Position numbers and translations under genes: made by a program
Part shown: positions 1-8,395 of the stretch, piece after piece
Numbering within the stretch: the first letter of the stretch is position 1
How the letters are laid out: each line of letters starts with the position of its first letter
Notes under the pieces: generated by a model
What the model was told of the DNA's origin: nothing
Seen by the model: only the letters and a program-made list of their open reading frames with translations
Databases searched by the model: none
Source: an uncultured Muribaculaceae bacterium
GTDB taxonomy: Bacteria > Bacteroidota > Bacteroidia > Bacteroidales > Muribaculaceae
Assembly (NCBI GenBank): GCA_958439725.1
Contig: CAUBWJ010000031.1
Coordinates: 1-26,244, forward strand
DNA length: 26,244 nt
Direction: 5' to 3'

Positions 1-252
1 TTAAATCAATGCGTTACGCGCAATCCATCACCCCAAATGTCCACCCTGCCCCAAAGTCAAAGCTTTCAGACGCCAGTTCCGGGGTGGGACCGACATTCCT
101 TTCTTCCTGTTCCGTCTCTCCAAACTATGCGCCTAGAAATTTTTACACTCGGGTAGTTTTTTAACACTTCAACCGGTTATTTACATTGATCCGTTTAACT
201 CTCGGTTTAACCCTCTCCTGCCGCGCCCCGTCACAAGTAGCGCGAGAGAACC
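1..252. other. Non-coding left end
   Basis: No convincing gene is visible here. The stretch contains one arm of the window-spanning inverted repeat (19-50) and otherwise unremarkable sequence, including a short AACCGGTT palindrome near 173. It lies downstream of the leftward tRNA-Phe terminator. It may be spacer, or the edge of a repeat cut off by the window boundary. Confidence 0.5.
19..50 (-). repeat. Left arm of 32-bp perfect inverted repeat
   Basis: The reverse complement of 19-50 is identical over 32 bp to 26190-26221 near the other end of the window. The identity stops sharply on both sides. It includes the octamer GTGGACAT (on this strand 44-37). It is short, has no coding potential of note, and probably belongs to a dispersed repeat or the end of a mobile element; which one cannot be told from this window. 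Confidence 0.85.
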
Positions 253-284
253 AAAAAAAGAGAGCTACATTTCTGTAACTCTCT
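253..284 (-). terminator. Rho-independent terminator of tRNA-Phe
   Basis: Read leftward, the RNA forms an 11-bp stem (284-274 with 269-259) containing one G-U pair, closed by a GAAA tetraloop, followed directly by a run of seven U (259-253, the first of which can also pair). It lies about 10 bases past the 3' end of the tRNA, where a tRNA terminator is expected. Confidence 0.9.
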
Positions 285-293
285 GATTTTCAG

Positions 294-366
294 TGGTGCC
301 AACGGGAATCGAACCAGTGACACAAGGATTTTCAGTCCTTTGCTCTACCAACTGAGCTATGGCACC
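294..366 (-). tRNA. tRNA-Phe (GAA)
   Basis: The leftward sequence folds into a cloverleaf. The acceptor stem is GGTGCCA/TGGCACC, the D arm is GCTC/GAGC, and the anticodon stem AAGGA/TCCTT closes the loop CTGAAAA, giving anticodon GAA for Phe. The variable loop is GTGTC and the T loop TTCGATT. The T stem (ACTGG/CCCGT) has one T-C mismatch at its third pair. The discriminator base is A at position 294. The 3' CCA is not encoded (the next bases read CTG), so it must be added after transcription. A promoter and a terminator flank the gene, making it a single-gene unit. Confidence 0.97.
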
Positions 367-384
367 TTTTGCGGTTTTGCGTTG

Positions 385-416
385 CAAAGGTAGAGGATTT
401 TTTTGAGTTACGCAAA
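385..416 (-). promoter_or_regulatory. Promoter of tRNA-Phe, Bacteroidota type
   Basis: On the minus strand a -33 box TTTG (416-413) is followed after 20 bases by a -7 box TACCTTTG (392-385), matching the Bacteroidota consensus TTTG-N19/20-TAnnTTTG. The -7 box ends about 18 bases before the tRNA 5' end. Confidence 0.8.
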
Positions 417-745
417 TTTTGAACCATAGTTTTTACACTATTTTTTTCAAACATAAAATTCCACATCGTATCAGCAACGTCATAACACTCTGCTTACAAG
501 CCATATACCGCATCTCAACAAGATTCATACGTTAAGCCGACAAAATCATACAATAAACCCGAAAATCTCCCATAGCTCCCATATCTCCCATAACTCCCAT
601 ATCTCCCAACCCTCCCATTAAAAAATCCACAAAAATCCACAAACCGCCACCAAAATCCTCATCCCGCCCCCTCTGTACAAACATTTTTTCCAAATATCTC
701 CAAATGTTATAAAGCGGTTTCGCCGCAAGTTTGTTATAATAGATG
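417..745. other. Intergenic stretch with short tandem repeats
   Basis: This is spacer between the tRNA-Phe promoter and the helicase gene, which are divergently oriented. It is AT-rich, with no ORF that looks like a gene. It contains the CTCCCATAN repeat (567-617), described separately, followed by repeated AAAATCC/AATCCAC words (621-660). Confidence 0.5.
567..617. repeat. Six-copy 9-bp tandem repeat (CTCCCATAN)
   Basis: CTCCCA recurs at 567, 576, 585, 594, 603 and 611, with period 9, 9, 9, 9 and 8. The units are close to CTCCCATAN. It lies about 160 bases upstream of the helicase start. The pattern is a microsatellite-like array and no function can be read from it. Confidence 0.85.
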
Positions 746-753
746 TATATTTG
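746..753 (+). promoter_or_regulatory. Candidate -7 box of the helicase cluster
   Basis: TATATTTG matches TAnnTTTG and lies 20 bases upstream of the helicase ATG. No -33 TTTG is seen at the usual spacing; a TTTG at 730-733 is too close. Moderate support only. Confidence 0.4.
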
Positions 754-773
754 TAACCGTTAATTTTATTCTT

Positions 774-2570
774 ATGAAAACTTTTGAAGAGCTGGGCGTG
801 AGAGACGACCTGCTGAAAGCCATAAAAGAACTTGGTTTTGAAATGCCTATGCCTGTGCAGGAAAAGGTGATTCCCCACCTGCTCGACCCCGAGTCGGCCG
901 ACGTGGTGGCCCTCGCGCAGACCGGCACCGGTAAGACGGCCGCATTCGGCCTCCCCCTCCTGCAGCGCATCGACCCCGATCTCCATCAGCCCCAGGCCTT
1001 GATCATCTCCCCTACACGCGAACTCTGCCTCCAGATCGGCAGCGACCTCGCCGACTTCTCCAAATACATGCCCCACGTGAAAGTGCTCCCCGTCTATGGC
1101 GGTTCAAGCATCGAAAGCCAGATTCGCGCCCTGCGTGAGGGCGTGCAGATTATCGTGGCAACCCCGGGCCGACTCATCGACCTGATAAACCGCGGCGTGG
1201 TGAAGCTCGACCATGTCCACACCGTGGTGCTCGACGAAGCCGACGAAATGCTCAACATGGGATTCCTCGACTCAATTGACGACATCCTCAGCCATGTGCC
1301 CTCCGACCGCAAAATGCTCATGTTCTCGGCCACGATGCCCGACGAGATAGCCCGCATAGCCAAGAAATACATGAAACAGCCCGTGGAATTCGTAATCGGC
1401 AACCGCAACGAGGGCTCCGCCAACGTGAAACATGTCTACTACATGGTCAACGCCCGCGACAAATACCTTGCCCTGAAACGCATCGCCGACGATTCGCCCA
1501 ACATCTACGCCATCATATTCTGCCGCACCCGCCGCGACACCCAGGAAATCGCCGACAAGCTGATTGCCGACGGCTACAATGCCGACGCCCTCCACGGCGA
1601 CCTCTCCCAGCAGCAGCGCGACATCGTGATGCGTAAGTTCCGCGACCGTGTCATCACCATGCTTGTGGCAACCGATGTCGCCGCCCGCGGCCTCGACGTC
1701 GACGACCTCACCCATGTGATCAACTACGGTCTGCCCGACGACACCGCCGTCTACACCCACCGATCCGGCCGAACCGGCCGTGCCGGAAAAACCGGAGTGA
1801 GCGTGGCCATAATCCATTCGCGCGAGAAAGGCAAGCTCCGCGAAATCGAGAAAAAGATCGGCAAGAAGTTCGAACGCAAGGAAGTCCCCACTCCGCAGCA
1901 CATCATCGAAAAGCAGCTCTACAACCTTGCCGACCGCATCGAGAAAGTGAAAGTCGACGAGGAAGAAATCGCCAAATATCTGCCCGGCGTGAGCCGCAAA
2001 CTCGAATGGCTGTCGGGCGAAGACCTCCTCAAGCGTGTGGTGTCCCTCGAATTCCAGCGTCTGCTCGACTACTACCGCGACGCTCCCGAGATCGACTTCA
2101 TCGACGAGAAGCCTACCAAAGACCGCAAGGAACGCGCTCCGCGCAACGACAAAGACAAGGACCGCCGCACAGCCGAAAAAGGCATGGAACGCATCTACGT
2201 CAACATGGGTAAAGCCGACGGCTTCTTCGCCGGCAACCTCATCGAGGTCCTCAACCACAACGTGCCCGGCAAGCGCGTCGACGTGGGCCGCATAGACCTC
2301 ATGCCCAACTACACCCTGTTCGACGTTCCCTCGCAGGAGGCACGCCGCGTGGTCGACGGACTAACCGGAGCCGACTGGATGGGCGAGCGCCTCTACAGCG
2401 AGATAGCCACCGACAAGGACTACCAGCGCTCCAGCTCCCGCCGCAAAGCATCGTCAGGAGCCGACGCCGCCGAAGAGACCACCTTCGACTACTTCCGCAA
2501 GAAAAGCCGCGCCGCGGCCAAGCCAAAGCAAAGCGCCAAATCCCCCAAAGCCACACGCCGCAAAAAATAA
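774..2570 (+). CDS. DEAD-box RNA helicase with DbpA-type C-terminal domain
   Basis: An ATP-dependent RNA helicase, expected in the cytoplasm in ribosome assembly or RNA remodelling. All core motifs are present in order: Q motif near residues 4-30, AQTGTGKT (48-55), PTREL (80-84), TPGR (130-133), DEAD (154-157), SAT (185-187), ATDVAARGLDV (299-309) and HRSGRTGRAG (329-338). A charged linker (about 440-468) leads to a domain at about 469-545 that resembles the RNA-binding domain of DbpA/CsdA helicases (ERIYVNMGKADGF onwards). The protein ends in a basic Lys/Arg/Ser tail. At about 600 residues it has a normal length for bacterial helicases of this type. It starts the cluster, and the next gene begins 9 bases after its stop. 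Whether it is a true DbpA (23S rRNA-specific) or a CsdA/DeaD equivalent cannot be decided by eye. Confidence 0.93.
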   Translation: MKTFEELGVRDDLLKAIKELGFEMPMPVQEKVIPHLLDPESADVVALAQTGTGKTAAFGLPLLQRIDPDLHQPQALIISPTRELCLQIGSDLADFSKYMPHVKVLPVYGGSSIESQIRALREGVQIIVATPGRLIDLINRGVVKLDHVHTVVLDEADEMLNMGFLDSIDDILSHVPSDRKMLMFSATMPDEIARIAKKYMKQPVEFVIGNRNEGSANVKHVYYMVNARDKYLALKRIADDSPNIYAIIFCRTRRDTQEIADKLIADGYNADALHGDLSQQQRDIVMRKFRDRVITMLVATDVAARGLDVDDLTHVINYGLPDDTAVYTHRSGRTGRAGKTGVSVAIIHSREKGKLREIEKKIGKKFERKEVPTPQHIIEKQLYNLADRIEKVKVDEEEIAKYLPGVSRKLEWLSGEDLLKRVVSLEFQRLLDYYRDAPEIDFIDEKPTKDRKERAPRNDKDKDRRTAEKGMERIYVNMGKADGFFAGNLIEVLNHNVPGKRVDVGRIDLMPNYTLFDVPSQEARRVVDGLTGADWMGERLYSEIATDKDYQRSSSRRKASSGADAAEETTFDYFRKKSRAAAKPKQSAKSPKATRRKK

Positions 2571-2579
2571 AGACGCATT

Positions 2580-3227
2580 ATGAAAACGAAACTTCTGCCA
2601 TTTCTGGCAATAGCCGTCTGCGCGCTCACAGCTCTCCCTCTGCGTTCGGAATTCACCGCAGCCAGAGCGTTCGTCACGGCCCCGCAGACAGTCCTGCCGC
2701 TCCTTGACAGCACAACGCGCCTCGACATGCTCGACTACCACGCCAGCGGCATGGACGTGAAGTCCACCAACGTCCTGCGCGGCAAAAGCGGTGTAAAGAG
2801 CCTTTCGCCCGAGGCTATCGAAATAGACATGACGGAGGTCTCCGATTATCTCATAGCCGTGCTGCCCCCCAAAAGCGGCACCGACACACTCGTGGCCGTC
2901 ATCACCACAATGGACGTCCCCGAGCGCGACAGCCGGCTCGACATCTACTCTTCCGACTGGAACCGTGCGCTCACCGACCGCGTGTTCCGTGCACCCGCCG
3001 TGCGCGACTGGCTCACACCCCTCGGCAAATCCCATACCGACCAGGTAACCGAAATGGTGCCCTTCATGCTCGTAGCCTACACCTACGACCCCTCCACGCG
3101 TCTGCTCACACTCACCAACAACACCGGAAAGTCCCTTTCATCCGAAGACTCCGCCGCTGTCCGTCCTTATCTGCGCGACAAGCTTCAGTATGAATGGAAC
3201 GGACGCAGATTCGAGCCCAGACCATGA
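2580..3227 (+). CDS. Exported DUF3256 family protein
   Basis: A 215-residue protein with an N-terminal signal peptide (basic MKTK, hydrophobic stretch to about residue 20, probable cleavage near LRS-EF). The segment TVLPLLDSTTRLDMLDY, followed by a region of short beta-like strands, resembles the DUF3256 family, which I know only from Bacteroidales and whose role is not established. It sits 9 bases after the helicase and overlaps the exonuclease VII large-subunit gene by 4 bases (ATGA), so it is probably cotranscribed with it. It is likely periplasmic. The family assignment rests on pattern memory of Bacteroides homologues. Confidence 0.72.
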   Translation: MKTKLLPFLAIAVCALTALPLRSEFTAARAFVTAPQTVLPLLDSTTRLDMLDYHASGMDVKSTNVLRGKSGVKSLSPEAIEIDMTEVSDYLIAVLPPKSGTDTLVAVITTMDVPERDSRLDIYSSDWNRALTDRVFRAPAVRDWLTPLGKSHTDQVTEMVPFMLVAYTYDPSTRLLTLTNNTGKSLSSEDSAAVRPYLRDKLQYEWNGRRFEPRP

Positions 3228-4564
3228 GCATTCCCTCGCCCGCACCCGAAACTCCTGCCGCCCTCACCCTGCGCCAGCTCGCGGCCCTTGTGGGGCGCTC
3301 CCTTGCCGTGCCCGCCCTCCAGTCGCGATGGGTGGTGGCCGAGCTTAGCGACGTCCGCACCAACAACGGCCACTGCTACCTCGAGCTGCTTGAGAAAGAC
3401 CCCGCCACAGGCGCAGTTCTCGCCCGCATGCGCGCTGCCATCTGGGCCAACGTCTTTGTGCGCCTCAACGCCCTCTTCACCGCCGCCACCGGCCAGCGCC
3501 TTGCATCCGGGCTCAAGGTCATGGTATGCGGCACTGTCAGCTTCCATGCCGCCTTCGGCATGTCGTTCGTCATCTCGCAGATCAATCCCGCCTACACCAT
3601 GGGCGAGGCCGAACGCCGCCGGCGCGAGATCCTGCAGCGCCTCAAGGCCGAAGGCATCCTCGGCATGAACCGCGAAATCCAATGGCCTGTCCCCGCTCTG
3701 CGCGTGGCCGTCATCTCAGCCGCCGGAGCCGCCGGTTACGGCGACTTCATGAACCAGCTCTACGGCAATCCCTCGCGACTGCGCTTCCGCACCGCCCTGT
3801 TTCCGGCCGTGATGCAGGGCGAGCGCACCGTCGCCACGGTAATCGCCGCTCTCGAGGCTATCGCCGCCGATGCCGACCGCTGGGACTGCGTGGTTATAAT
3901 CCGCGGGGGCGGAGCCACCAGCGACCTCATGGCGTTCGACGATTACGATCTTGCGGCCAACGTTGCCCAGTTCCCTCTCCCCGTCATAGTGGGCATAGGC
4001 CATGAGCGCGACGTCACGGTGCTCGACTACGTGGCCAACATGCGCGTGAAGACCCCCACCGCCGCCGCCGAATGGCTCGTGGCCCAGGCCCAGCAGGAAC
4101 TCGACGGTCTCGACGCCACAGCTGCCGCAATAGTCCGTGCCGCATCTGATAAAATCGCGGCGTACCGCATGCAGGTAGCCTATCAGTCAAGCACCCTCGC
4201 CGCAGCGCCCCGTGCCGCGTGGCAGCGCGCCCTCGACATCCTCGACCGCGATGCCGCCGTGATTGGCTCCGCGGCCTCGCGCCACATCGTGGCCGGACTC
4301 GAACGCATCTCCATGACCGGCCGCGCCCTCACCACAGCCGCCACCGCCCTCACATCACGCGCCTCCGAAAGGCTCACGGCCAAGGGCGCCCTCCTCGAAG
4401 CCTATTCCCCGCAGGCCACCCTCCGGCGCGGTTTCTCCCTCACCACCTTCCGGGGCCGTGCTGTCACCGATGCCTCCTCGCTTCCTGCCGGAGCCGAAGT
4501 CACAACGCGCCTCGCCTCCGGAGAATTCACCTCCACCGTCAAAACCATCCTTCCACAGCAATAA
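3224..4564 (+). CDS. xseA: Exodeoxyribonuclease VII large subunit
   Basis: Large subunit of exonuclease VII, which degrades single-stranded DNA to acid-soluble oligonucleotides in the cytoplasm. The start at 3224 is chosen because its ATGA overlaps the upstream stop; an in-frame ATG at 3194 would overlap by 34 bases and is less likely. The 446-residue product has an OB-fold-like N-terminus (about 14-120, with LSDVRTNNGHCYLELLEKD), then the catalytic region with VIIRGGGATSDLMAFDD (224-240), GIGHERD (257-263) and KTPTAAAEW (276-284). An Ala-rich helical, probably coiled-coil region follows (about 285-400), and a tail with the RRGFSLT motif typical of the family. The small-subunit gene follows after 11 bases. 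Confidence 0.95.
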   Translation: MSIPSPAPETPAALTLRQLAALVGRSLAVPALQSRWVVAELSDVRTNNGHCYLELLEKDPATGAVLARMRAAIWANVFVRLNALFTAATGQRLASGLKVMVCGTVSFHAAFGMSFVISQINPAYTMGEAERRRREILQRLKAEGILGMNREIQWPVPALRVAVISAAGAAGYGDFMNQLYGNPSRLRFRTALFPAVMQGERTVATVIAALEAIAADADRWDCVVIIRGGGATSDLMAFDDYDLAANVAQFPLPVIVGIGHERDVTVLDYVANMRVKTPTAAAEWLVAQAQQELDGLDATAAAIVRAASDKIAAYRMQVAYQSSTLAAAPRAAWQRALDILDRDAAVIGSAASRHIVAGLERISMTGRALTTAATALTSRASERLTAKGALLEAYSPQATLRRGFSLTTFRGRAVTDASSLPAGAEVTTRLASGEFTSTVKTILPQQ

Positions 4565-4575
4565 CCATCCTCCTT

Positions 4576-4794
4576 ATGGAACAACCTCAGTTTACCCCCG
4601 TTGCCGAGCTTTCCTACACTCAGGCCACTTCCGAACTCGACGCCATACTGCGCAACATGCAGAGCGACAGCTGCGACATAGACCTTCTGACAGCCTACAC
4701 CCGGCGCGCCACCGAACTCCTGCGCGAATGCCGCCGCCGTCTGCAGGCCACCGACGAGGAACTGAAAGCAATCCTCGCCGACCTCGAGAAATAG
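4576..4794 (+). CDS. xseB: Exodeoxyribonuclease VII small subunit
   Basis: A 72-residue protein and partner of the large subunit encoded just upstream. The ATG at 4576 lies 11 bases after the xseA stop. The sequence has the small-subunit pattern: LSYTQATSELDAILRNMQ followed by DIDLLTAYTRRATELLRECRRRL and an acidic-helical end. It is predicted to form a helical hairpin, and the length is normal for XseB. A longer reading frame runs upstream into xseA, but the internal ATG is the sensible start because it begins the conserved region and leaves the genes tandem. Confidence 0.93.
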   Translation: MEQPQFTPVAELSYTQATSELDAILRNMQSDSCDIDLLTAYTRRATELLRECRRRLQATDEELKAILADLEK

Positions 4795-4855
4795 GCTGGA
4801 ACGCACTCCCGTTTCCCCCTCTCCCATTCATCATCAACCTTGCCATACCTCCACC

Positions 4856-7435
4856 ATGAAATCCGTCATTATCCTATCGTCAATCCTCATATCGTCATTG
4901 ATGGCAAACGCCTCCGTAATCACGCAGCCGCTCCACTCCGGCTGGCAATTCCGTCAGAACAACCTCATGCAGTGGCACCCCGCCACCGTTCCGGGAACGG
5001 TACATACCGACCTCATGGCCTCCGGCATGATTCCCGACCCCTTCATTGCCCAGAACGAGCGGATGGTGCAGTGGGTCGATAAGGAAGACTGGCTCTATTC
5101 CACAACCTTCGACCTCGACCCCGCGGTGAGCGCAGCCGACAGCGTGAATCTGGTGTTCGACGGCCTCGACACCTACGCCGATGTGCTTCTCAACGACTCC
5201 CTCATTCTGAAGACCGACAATATGTTCCGCCGCTGGGAAGTTCCCGTTGCGTCGCTGCTGAAATCCTCCGGCAACAATCTCCGCATCCTTTTCCATTCCC
5301 CGCTTAAAACCGACATTCCCAAATACGAGGCTCTGGGACTGAAATATCCCTATCCGGCGTCAAACGACCAGTCGGAAAACGGCGGCGTATTCAATAAAAA
5401 AGTAAGCGTCTTCGCACGCAAGGCCGGTTACCACTATGGCTGGGACTGGGGCCCGCGTCTCGTCACCTCGGGCATCTGGCGCCCCGTCTACCTCAAAGCC
5501 TGGTCGGGGCCGGTGATTGACGATGTCTTCATCCGCACTCTCTCCGCCTCCGGCAAGGAAGCCCGCATGACGGCAACCGTAGAAATCAACTCTCCGGCCC
5601 TCGTCAAAGGCTGCACCGTAACCGTTGGCGGCGAGAAGACCTACGCCCGCACCAAAACAGACCTTACTCCCGGCCTCAACCGGATTGAGATTCCCTTCAC
5701 CGTAAAGAATCCCCGCCTCTGGTGGTGCAACGGCCTGGGAAATCCCGAATTATACAGATTCGATGTAAAAATATCCGCCGGACACAACATTGCCGACACC
5801 CGCTCGGTCACTGCCGGAATACGCACTATCGAGCTTGTGCGCGACGAAGACGCCGAGGGGCGCACATTCTATTTCCGACTCAACGGACGGCCGGTATTTG
5901 CCAAAGGCGCCAACTATATTCCCTCCGACAACTTCCTGCCCCGCGTCACCACCGAAAAATACCGTCGCACCATAGCCGACGCAGCCCGTGCCAACATGAA
6001 CATGCTCCGCGTGTGGGGCGGCGGCATCTATGAGGACGACCGCTTCTATTCCCTCTGCGACAGCATGGGAATAATGGTATGGCAGGATTTCATGTTTGCG
6101 TGCAGCATGTATCCCGCCGAAGGCGCTCTGCTCGACAACATACGCCAGGAGGCTGTGGACAATGTGCGCCGTCTGCGCAACCATCCTTCGATAGCCGTGT
6201 GGTGTGGCAATAACGAATGTCTCGATGCCTGGTACGGCTGGGGATGGCGGCGCCGTGCCGAGGCCGCGGGCGAGGCTGACATGATGCGCCGTCAGTTCGA
6301 CGACGTGTATTTCTCCCTCCTGCCGCAGACCGTAGCCGAGCATGATCCGGACATTGCCTACACACCTTCCTCTCCGTTCAGCCGTCCCGACGGCTCCTCG
6401 CAGGCCGAACGCGGCGACTTCCACTTCTGGACCGTATGGGGTGGCGGCGCGCCCATCGAGCTTTACAACAAGCAGCGCAGCCGCTTCTTCAGCGAATACG
6501 GCTTCCAGTCGTTCCCCGAAATAGAGACCGTAAGGAAATATGCCCCCGATTCCGCTTCGCATTTCATCGATTCCGACGTGATGCTTGCCCATCAGCGTGC
6601 CGGCGCCGGCGCCAACCGCAAACTCGAGAAATACCTTCTCGAAGGCTATCCCGAGCCGAAAGATTTCGAATCGATGCTCTATATGACCCAGGTTCTGCAG
6701 GGCGATGCCATCCGCACCGCTATCGAGGCCCATCGCCGCGACCGTCCTTACTGCATGGGAACACTCTTCTGGCAGCACAACGACTGCTGGCCCGTGGCCT
6801 CATGGTCAAGCCGCGACTATTACGGCCGCTGGAAAGCGCAGCATTATTTCGCCACAAAAGCCTATCGCGACATAATGCTTTCCCTGCGTCCCGACAGCCT
6901 CGGCACCCTCACCCTCTATATCGCCTCCGACCGTAAAGAAGCCGTTCCGGCCCACGTTGACATTGACCTGCTCTCTCTCGACGGCCGCATACTGACCTCA
7001 CTCGACCGCCAAGTCAACGTTCAGCCCGACTCCGTAACCGTTCTCACCATTCCCGCGTCAGACCTCGCCGAGGGCATCGAACCGCGCGACGCGCTCGTCA
7101 CGGCCTCGCTCCGTACCCCCGACGATTCCACCTATGAGACTCTCCTTCTTCTCGCCCCGCAGAAAGAAGTCCGCTTCCCGCAGGCTACCATTACATGCAG
7201 CGTCGATGGTTCCGACGGTGATTATACTGTCACCGTAAAGTCCGACAAGTTTGTACGCGCATTCCGCATGACTCTCGGCGACGGCGACTACTTCTTCGCC
7301 GACAACTATTTCGACCTGCTTCCGGGCCGCGAATATCGCGTCGCCCTCCACGCTCCCGGCATCTCTGCGCAGGAAGTGCGCAACCGTCTCTCCCACACCG
7401 ACCTGCGCCGCGCCTCGAAGACATCCGCTAACTGA
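4856..7435 (+). CDS. Exported beta-mannosidase, glycoside hydrolase family 2
   Basis: An 859-residue enzyme predicted to release terminal beta-linked mannose from oligosaccharides or N-glycan cores in the periplasm. A signal peptide covers about residues 1-19 (cleavage near ANA-S). The jelly-roll sugar-binding domain (about 22-215) contains the family signatures VPGTVHTDLMASGMIPDPF and YHYGWDWGPRLVTSGIW. An immunoglobulin-like domain follows, then the TIM barrel with NMLRVWGGGIYEDDRFY. The predicted acid/base is Glu454 (in CGNNECLDAW) and the nucleophile Glu547 (in FFSEYGFQSFPE), both typical of GH2 beta-mannosidases. C-terminal beta-sandwich domains follow. The gene lies 61 bases after xseB with no clear promoter in the gap, and an AraC-family gene begins 22 bases after its stop. 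Confidence 0.92.
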   Translation: MKSVIILSSILISSLMANASVITQPLHSGWQFRQNNLMQWHPATVPGTVHTDLMASGMIPDPFIAQNERMVQWVDKEDWLYSTTFDLDPAVSAADSVNLVFDGLDTYADVLLNDSLILKTDNMFRRWEVPVASLLKSSGNNLRILFHSPLKTDIPKYEALGLKYPYPASNDQSENGGVFNKKVSVFARKAGYHYGWDWGPRLVTSGIWRPVYLKAWSGPVIDDVFIRTLSASGKEARMTATVEINSPALVKGCTVTVGGEKTYARTKTDLTPGLNRIEIPFTVKNPRLWWCNGLGNPELYRFDVKISAGHNIADTRSVTAGIRTIELVRDEDAEGRTFYFRLNGRPVFAKGANYIPSDNFLPRVTTEKYRRTIADAARANMNMLRVWGGGIYEDDRFYSLCDSMGIMVWQDFMFACSMYPAEGALLDNIRQEAVDNVRRLRNHPSIAVWCGNNECLDAWYGWGWRRRAEAAGEADMMRRQFDDVYFSLLPQTVAEHDPDIAYTPSSPFSRPDGSSQAERGDFHFWTVWGGGAPIELYNKQRSRFFSEYGFQSFPEIETVRKYAPDSASHFIDSDVMLAHQRAGAGANRKLEKYLLEGYPEPKDFESMLYMTQVLQGDAIRTAIEAHRRDRPYCMGTLFWQHNDCWPVASWSSRDYYGRWKAQHYFATKAYRDIMLSLRPDSLGTLTLYIASDRKEAVPAHVDIDLLSLDGRILTSLDRQVNVQPDSVTVLTIPASDLAEGIEPRDALVTASLRTPDDSTYETLLLLAPQKEVRFPQATITCSVDGSDGDYTVTVKSDKFVRAFRMTLGDGDYFFADNYFDLLPGREYRVALHAPGISAQEVRNRLSHTDLRRASKTSAN

Positions 7436-7457
7436 CAAACACCAATTTTTCCCGGGG

Positions 7458-8288
7458 ATGACACATATTCTGGATTCAGACACTCCACACGGAGATTCCG
7501 CTTCTGCCGACGCCCGGCGTCTTGCCGAGGTGTTCCGAAGCATCTCGTTCCTTCCAGGAGAAGCATACGGCCCCCACTCTCACCGCCGCATCGAAATCAA
7601 CTACGTGAGCAGCGGCTCCTGCTTCCTCCTCACCCAGGAGAAACGCCTCCCGTTCCGCAAAGGAGATACCATGCTCATAGCCCCCGGCACAACCCACCGC
7701 TTTCAGGCCGGACGAAAGGGCGCTACGCTGCTGCAGCTTGAAATGATGCCCGAGGTGCTTACTCTCGCCTCAGGCAAAGCCTCATTCAGTCTCGAACTCA
7801 GCGAACCAGTGGTGCGCATTTCCGGCAATGCACGCATCCGCTCCACAATCCATGCCATTATCTGGGAACTGGCCAACAAAAAGACATCCTACCGCAATGC
7901 GGCCCTTCTGAACTATGCGCAGCTCATCATATTGCTGCGCCGCCACTGCGAGACCGCATCGGCCGACAGATCCTATCCCCCCTCGCTCTCAAAGGCCAAG
8001 GAAATCATAGACCGCAATGCCTTTGGCCATATATCCCTTTCGGAAGTGGCTGCCGGAGTAGGAATTTCCGACCGCGAACTGCGCAGATTATTTGCCGCCC
8101 ATCTGCAGATTTCCCCCTCCGATTATCTCGCCCGTATCCGCATTCAGCAGGCCATCGCCATGCTCACCTCCGGCGAACACTCCGTAAAGGAAGTATGTTT
8201 TGCCTGCGGATTCTCGTCCCCGCAATATTTCTCCCGGGCTTTCAAAAAGGTCACCGGCCGTCCTCCCATGGAATTCCTTGTCCGATAA
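7458..8288 (+). CDS. AraC-family transcriptional regulator with cupin sensor
   Basis: A 276-residue one-component regulator. The N-terminal cupin-like region (about 35-115) includes GPHSHRRIEINYVSSG and KGDTMLIAPGTTHRF, the usual sugar-sensing fold of this group. The C-terminal double helix-turn-helix occupies about 178-276: first helix-turn-helix around 193-214 (SLSEVAAGVGISDRELRRLF) and second around 242-264 (SVKEVCFACGFSSPQYFSRAF). It sits 22 bases after the beta-mannosidase gene and upstream of a GH2 gene on the same strand, so it probably controls one or both in response to a glycan breakdown product. That role is inferred from position. Confidence 0.9.
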   Translation: MTHILDSDTPHGDSASADARRLAEVFRSISFLPGEAYGPHSHRRIEINYVSSGSCFLLTQEKRLPFRKGDTMLIAPGTTHRFQAGRKGATLLQLEMMPEVLTLASGKASFSLELSEPVVRISGNARIRSTIHAIIWELANKKTSYRNAALLNYAQLIILLRRHCETASADRSYPPSLSKAKEIIDRNAFGHISLSEVAAGVGISDRELRRLFAAHLQISPSDYLARIRIQQAIAMLTSGEHSVKEVCFACGFSSPQYFSRAFKKVTGRPPMEFLVR

Positions 8289-8369
8289 GTGCAAACTCAC
8301 CGCCAGTAAAATTCCGCTTTGTGCAAGCATCCAGCCCATTAAAAGCATCATAAAGGTGTTGACACTTGC

Positions 8370-8377
8370 TAACTTTG
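8370..8377 (+). promoter_or_regulatory. Candidate -7 box of the GH2 gene at 8396
   Basis: TAACTTTG fits TAnnTTTG and lies 18 bases before the chosen ATG. No TTTG is found at the standard upstream spacing, which would fit a promoter needing an activator such as the adjacent AraC protein. This box overlaps an upstream in-frame ATG at 8366 and therefore argues against that ATG as the start. Confidence 0.5.
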
Positions 8378-8395
8378 CAGAAAATATTTCATCCT

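Noticed and set aside
567..617. The 9-bp array as a CRISPR array
   Set aside because: The units are too short, there are no unique spacers, and no cas genes are present.
618..1076. Leftward frame of 152 codons crossing the helicase start
   Set aside because: It overlaps the helicase promoter region and first 300 bases; the protein shows no family pattern and its C-terminal part is translated low-complexity spacer.
1272..2258. Long leftward open frame (328 codons) opposite the helicase gene
   Set aside because: It lies wholly within the strongly supported helicase gene. It is rich in Val, Gly, Asp and Phe as expected from the antisense of GC-rich codons and shows no known motif.
5750..6778. 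Leftward open frame of 342 codons opposite the beta-mannosidase
   Set aside because: It is antisense to the GH2 catalytic region; its composition is that of a GC-rich shadow frame and there is no promoter or domain.
8366..8395. Upstream in-frame start for the GH2 enzyme
   Set aside because: The ten extra residues precede a clean signal peptide and the probable -7 box overlaps this ATG, so the start at 8396 is preferred.
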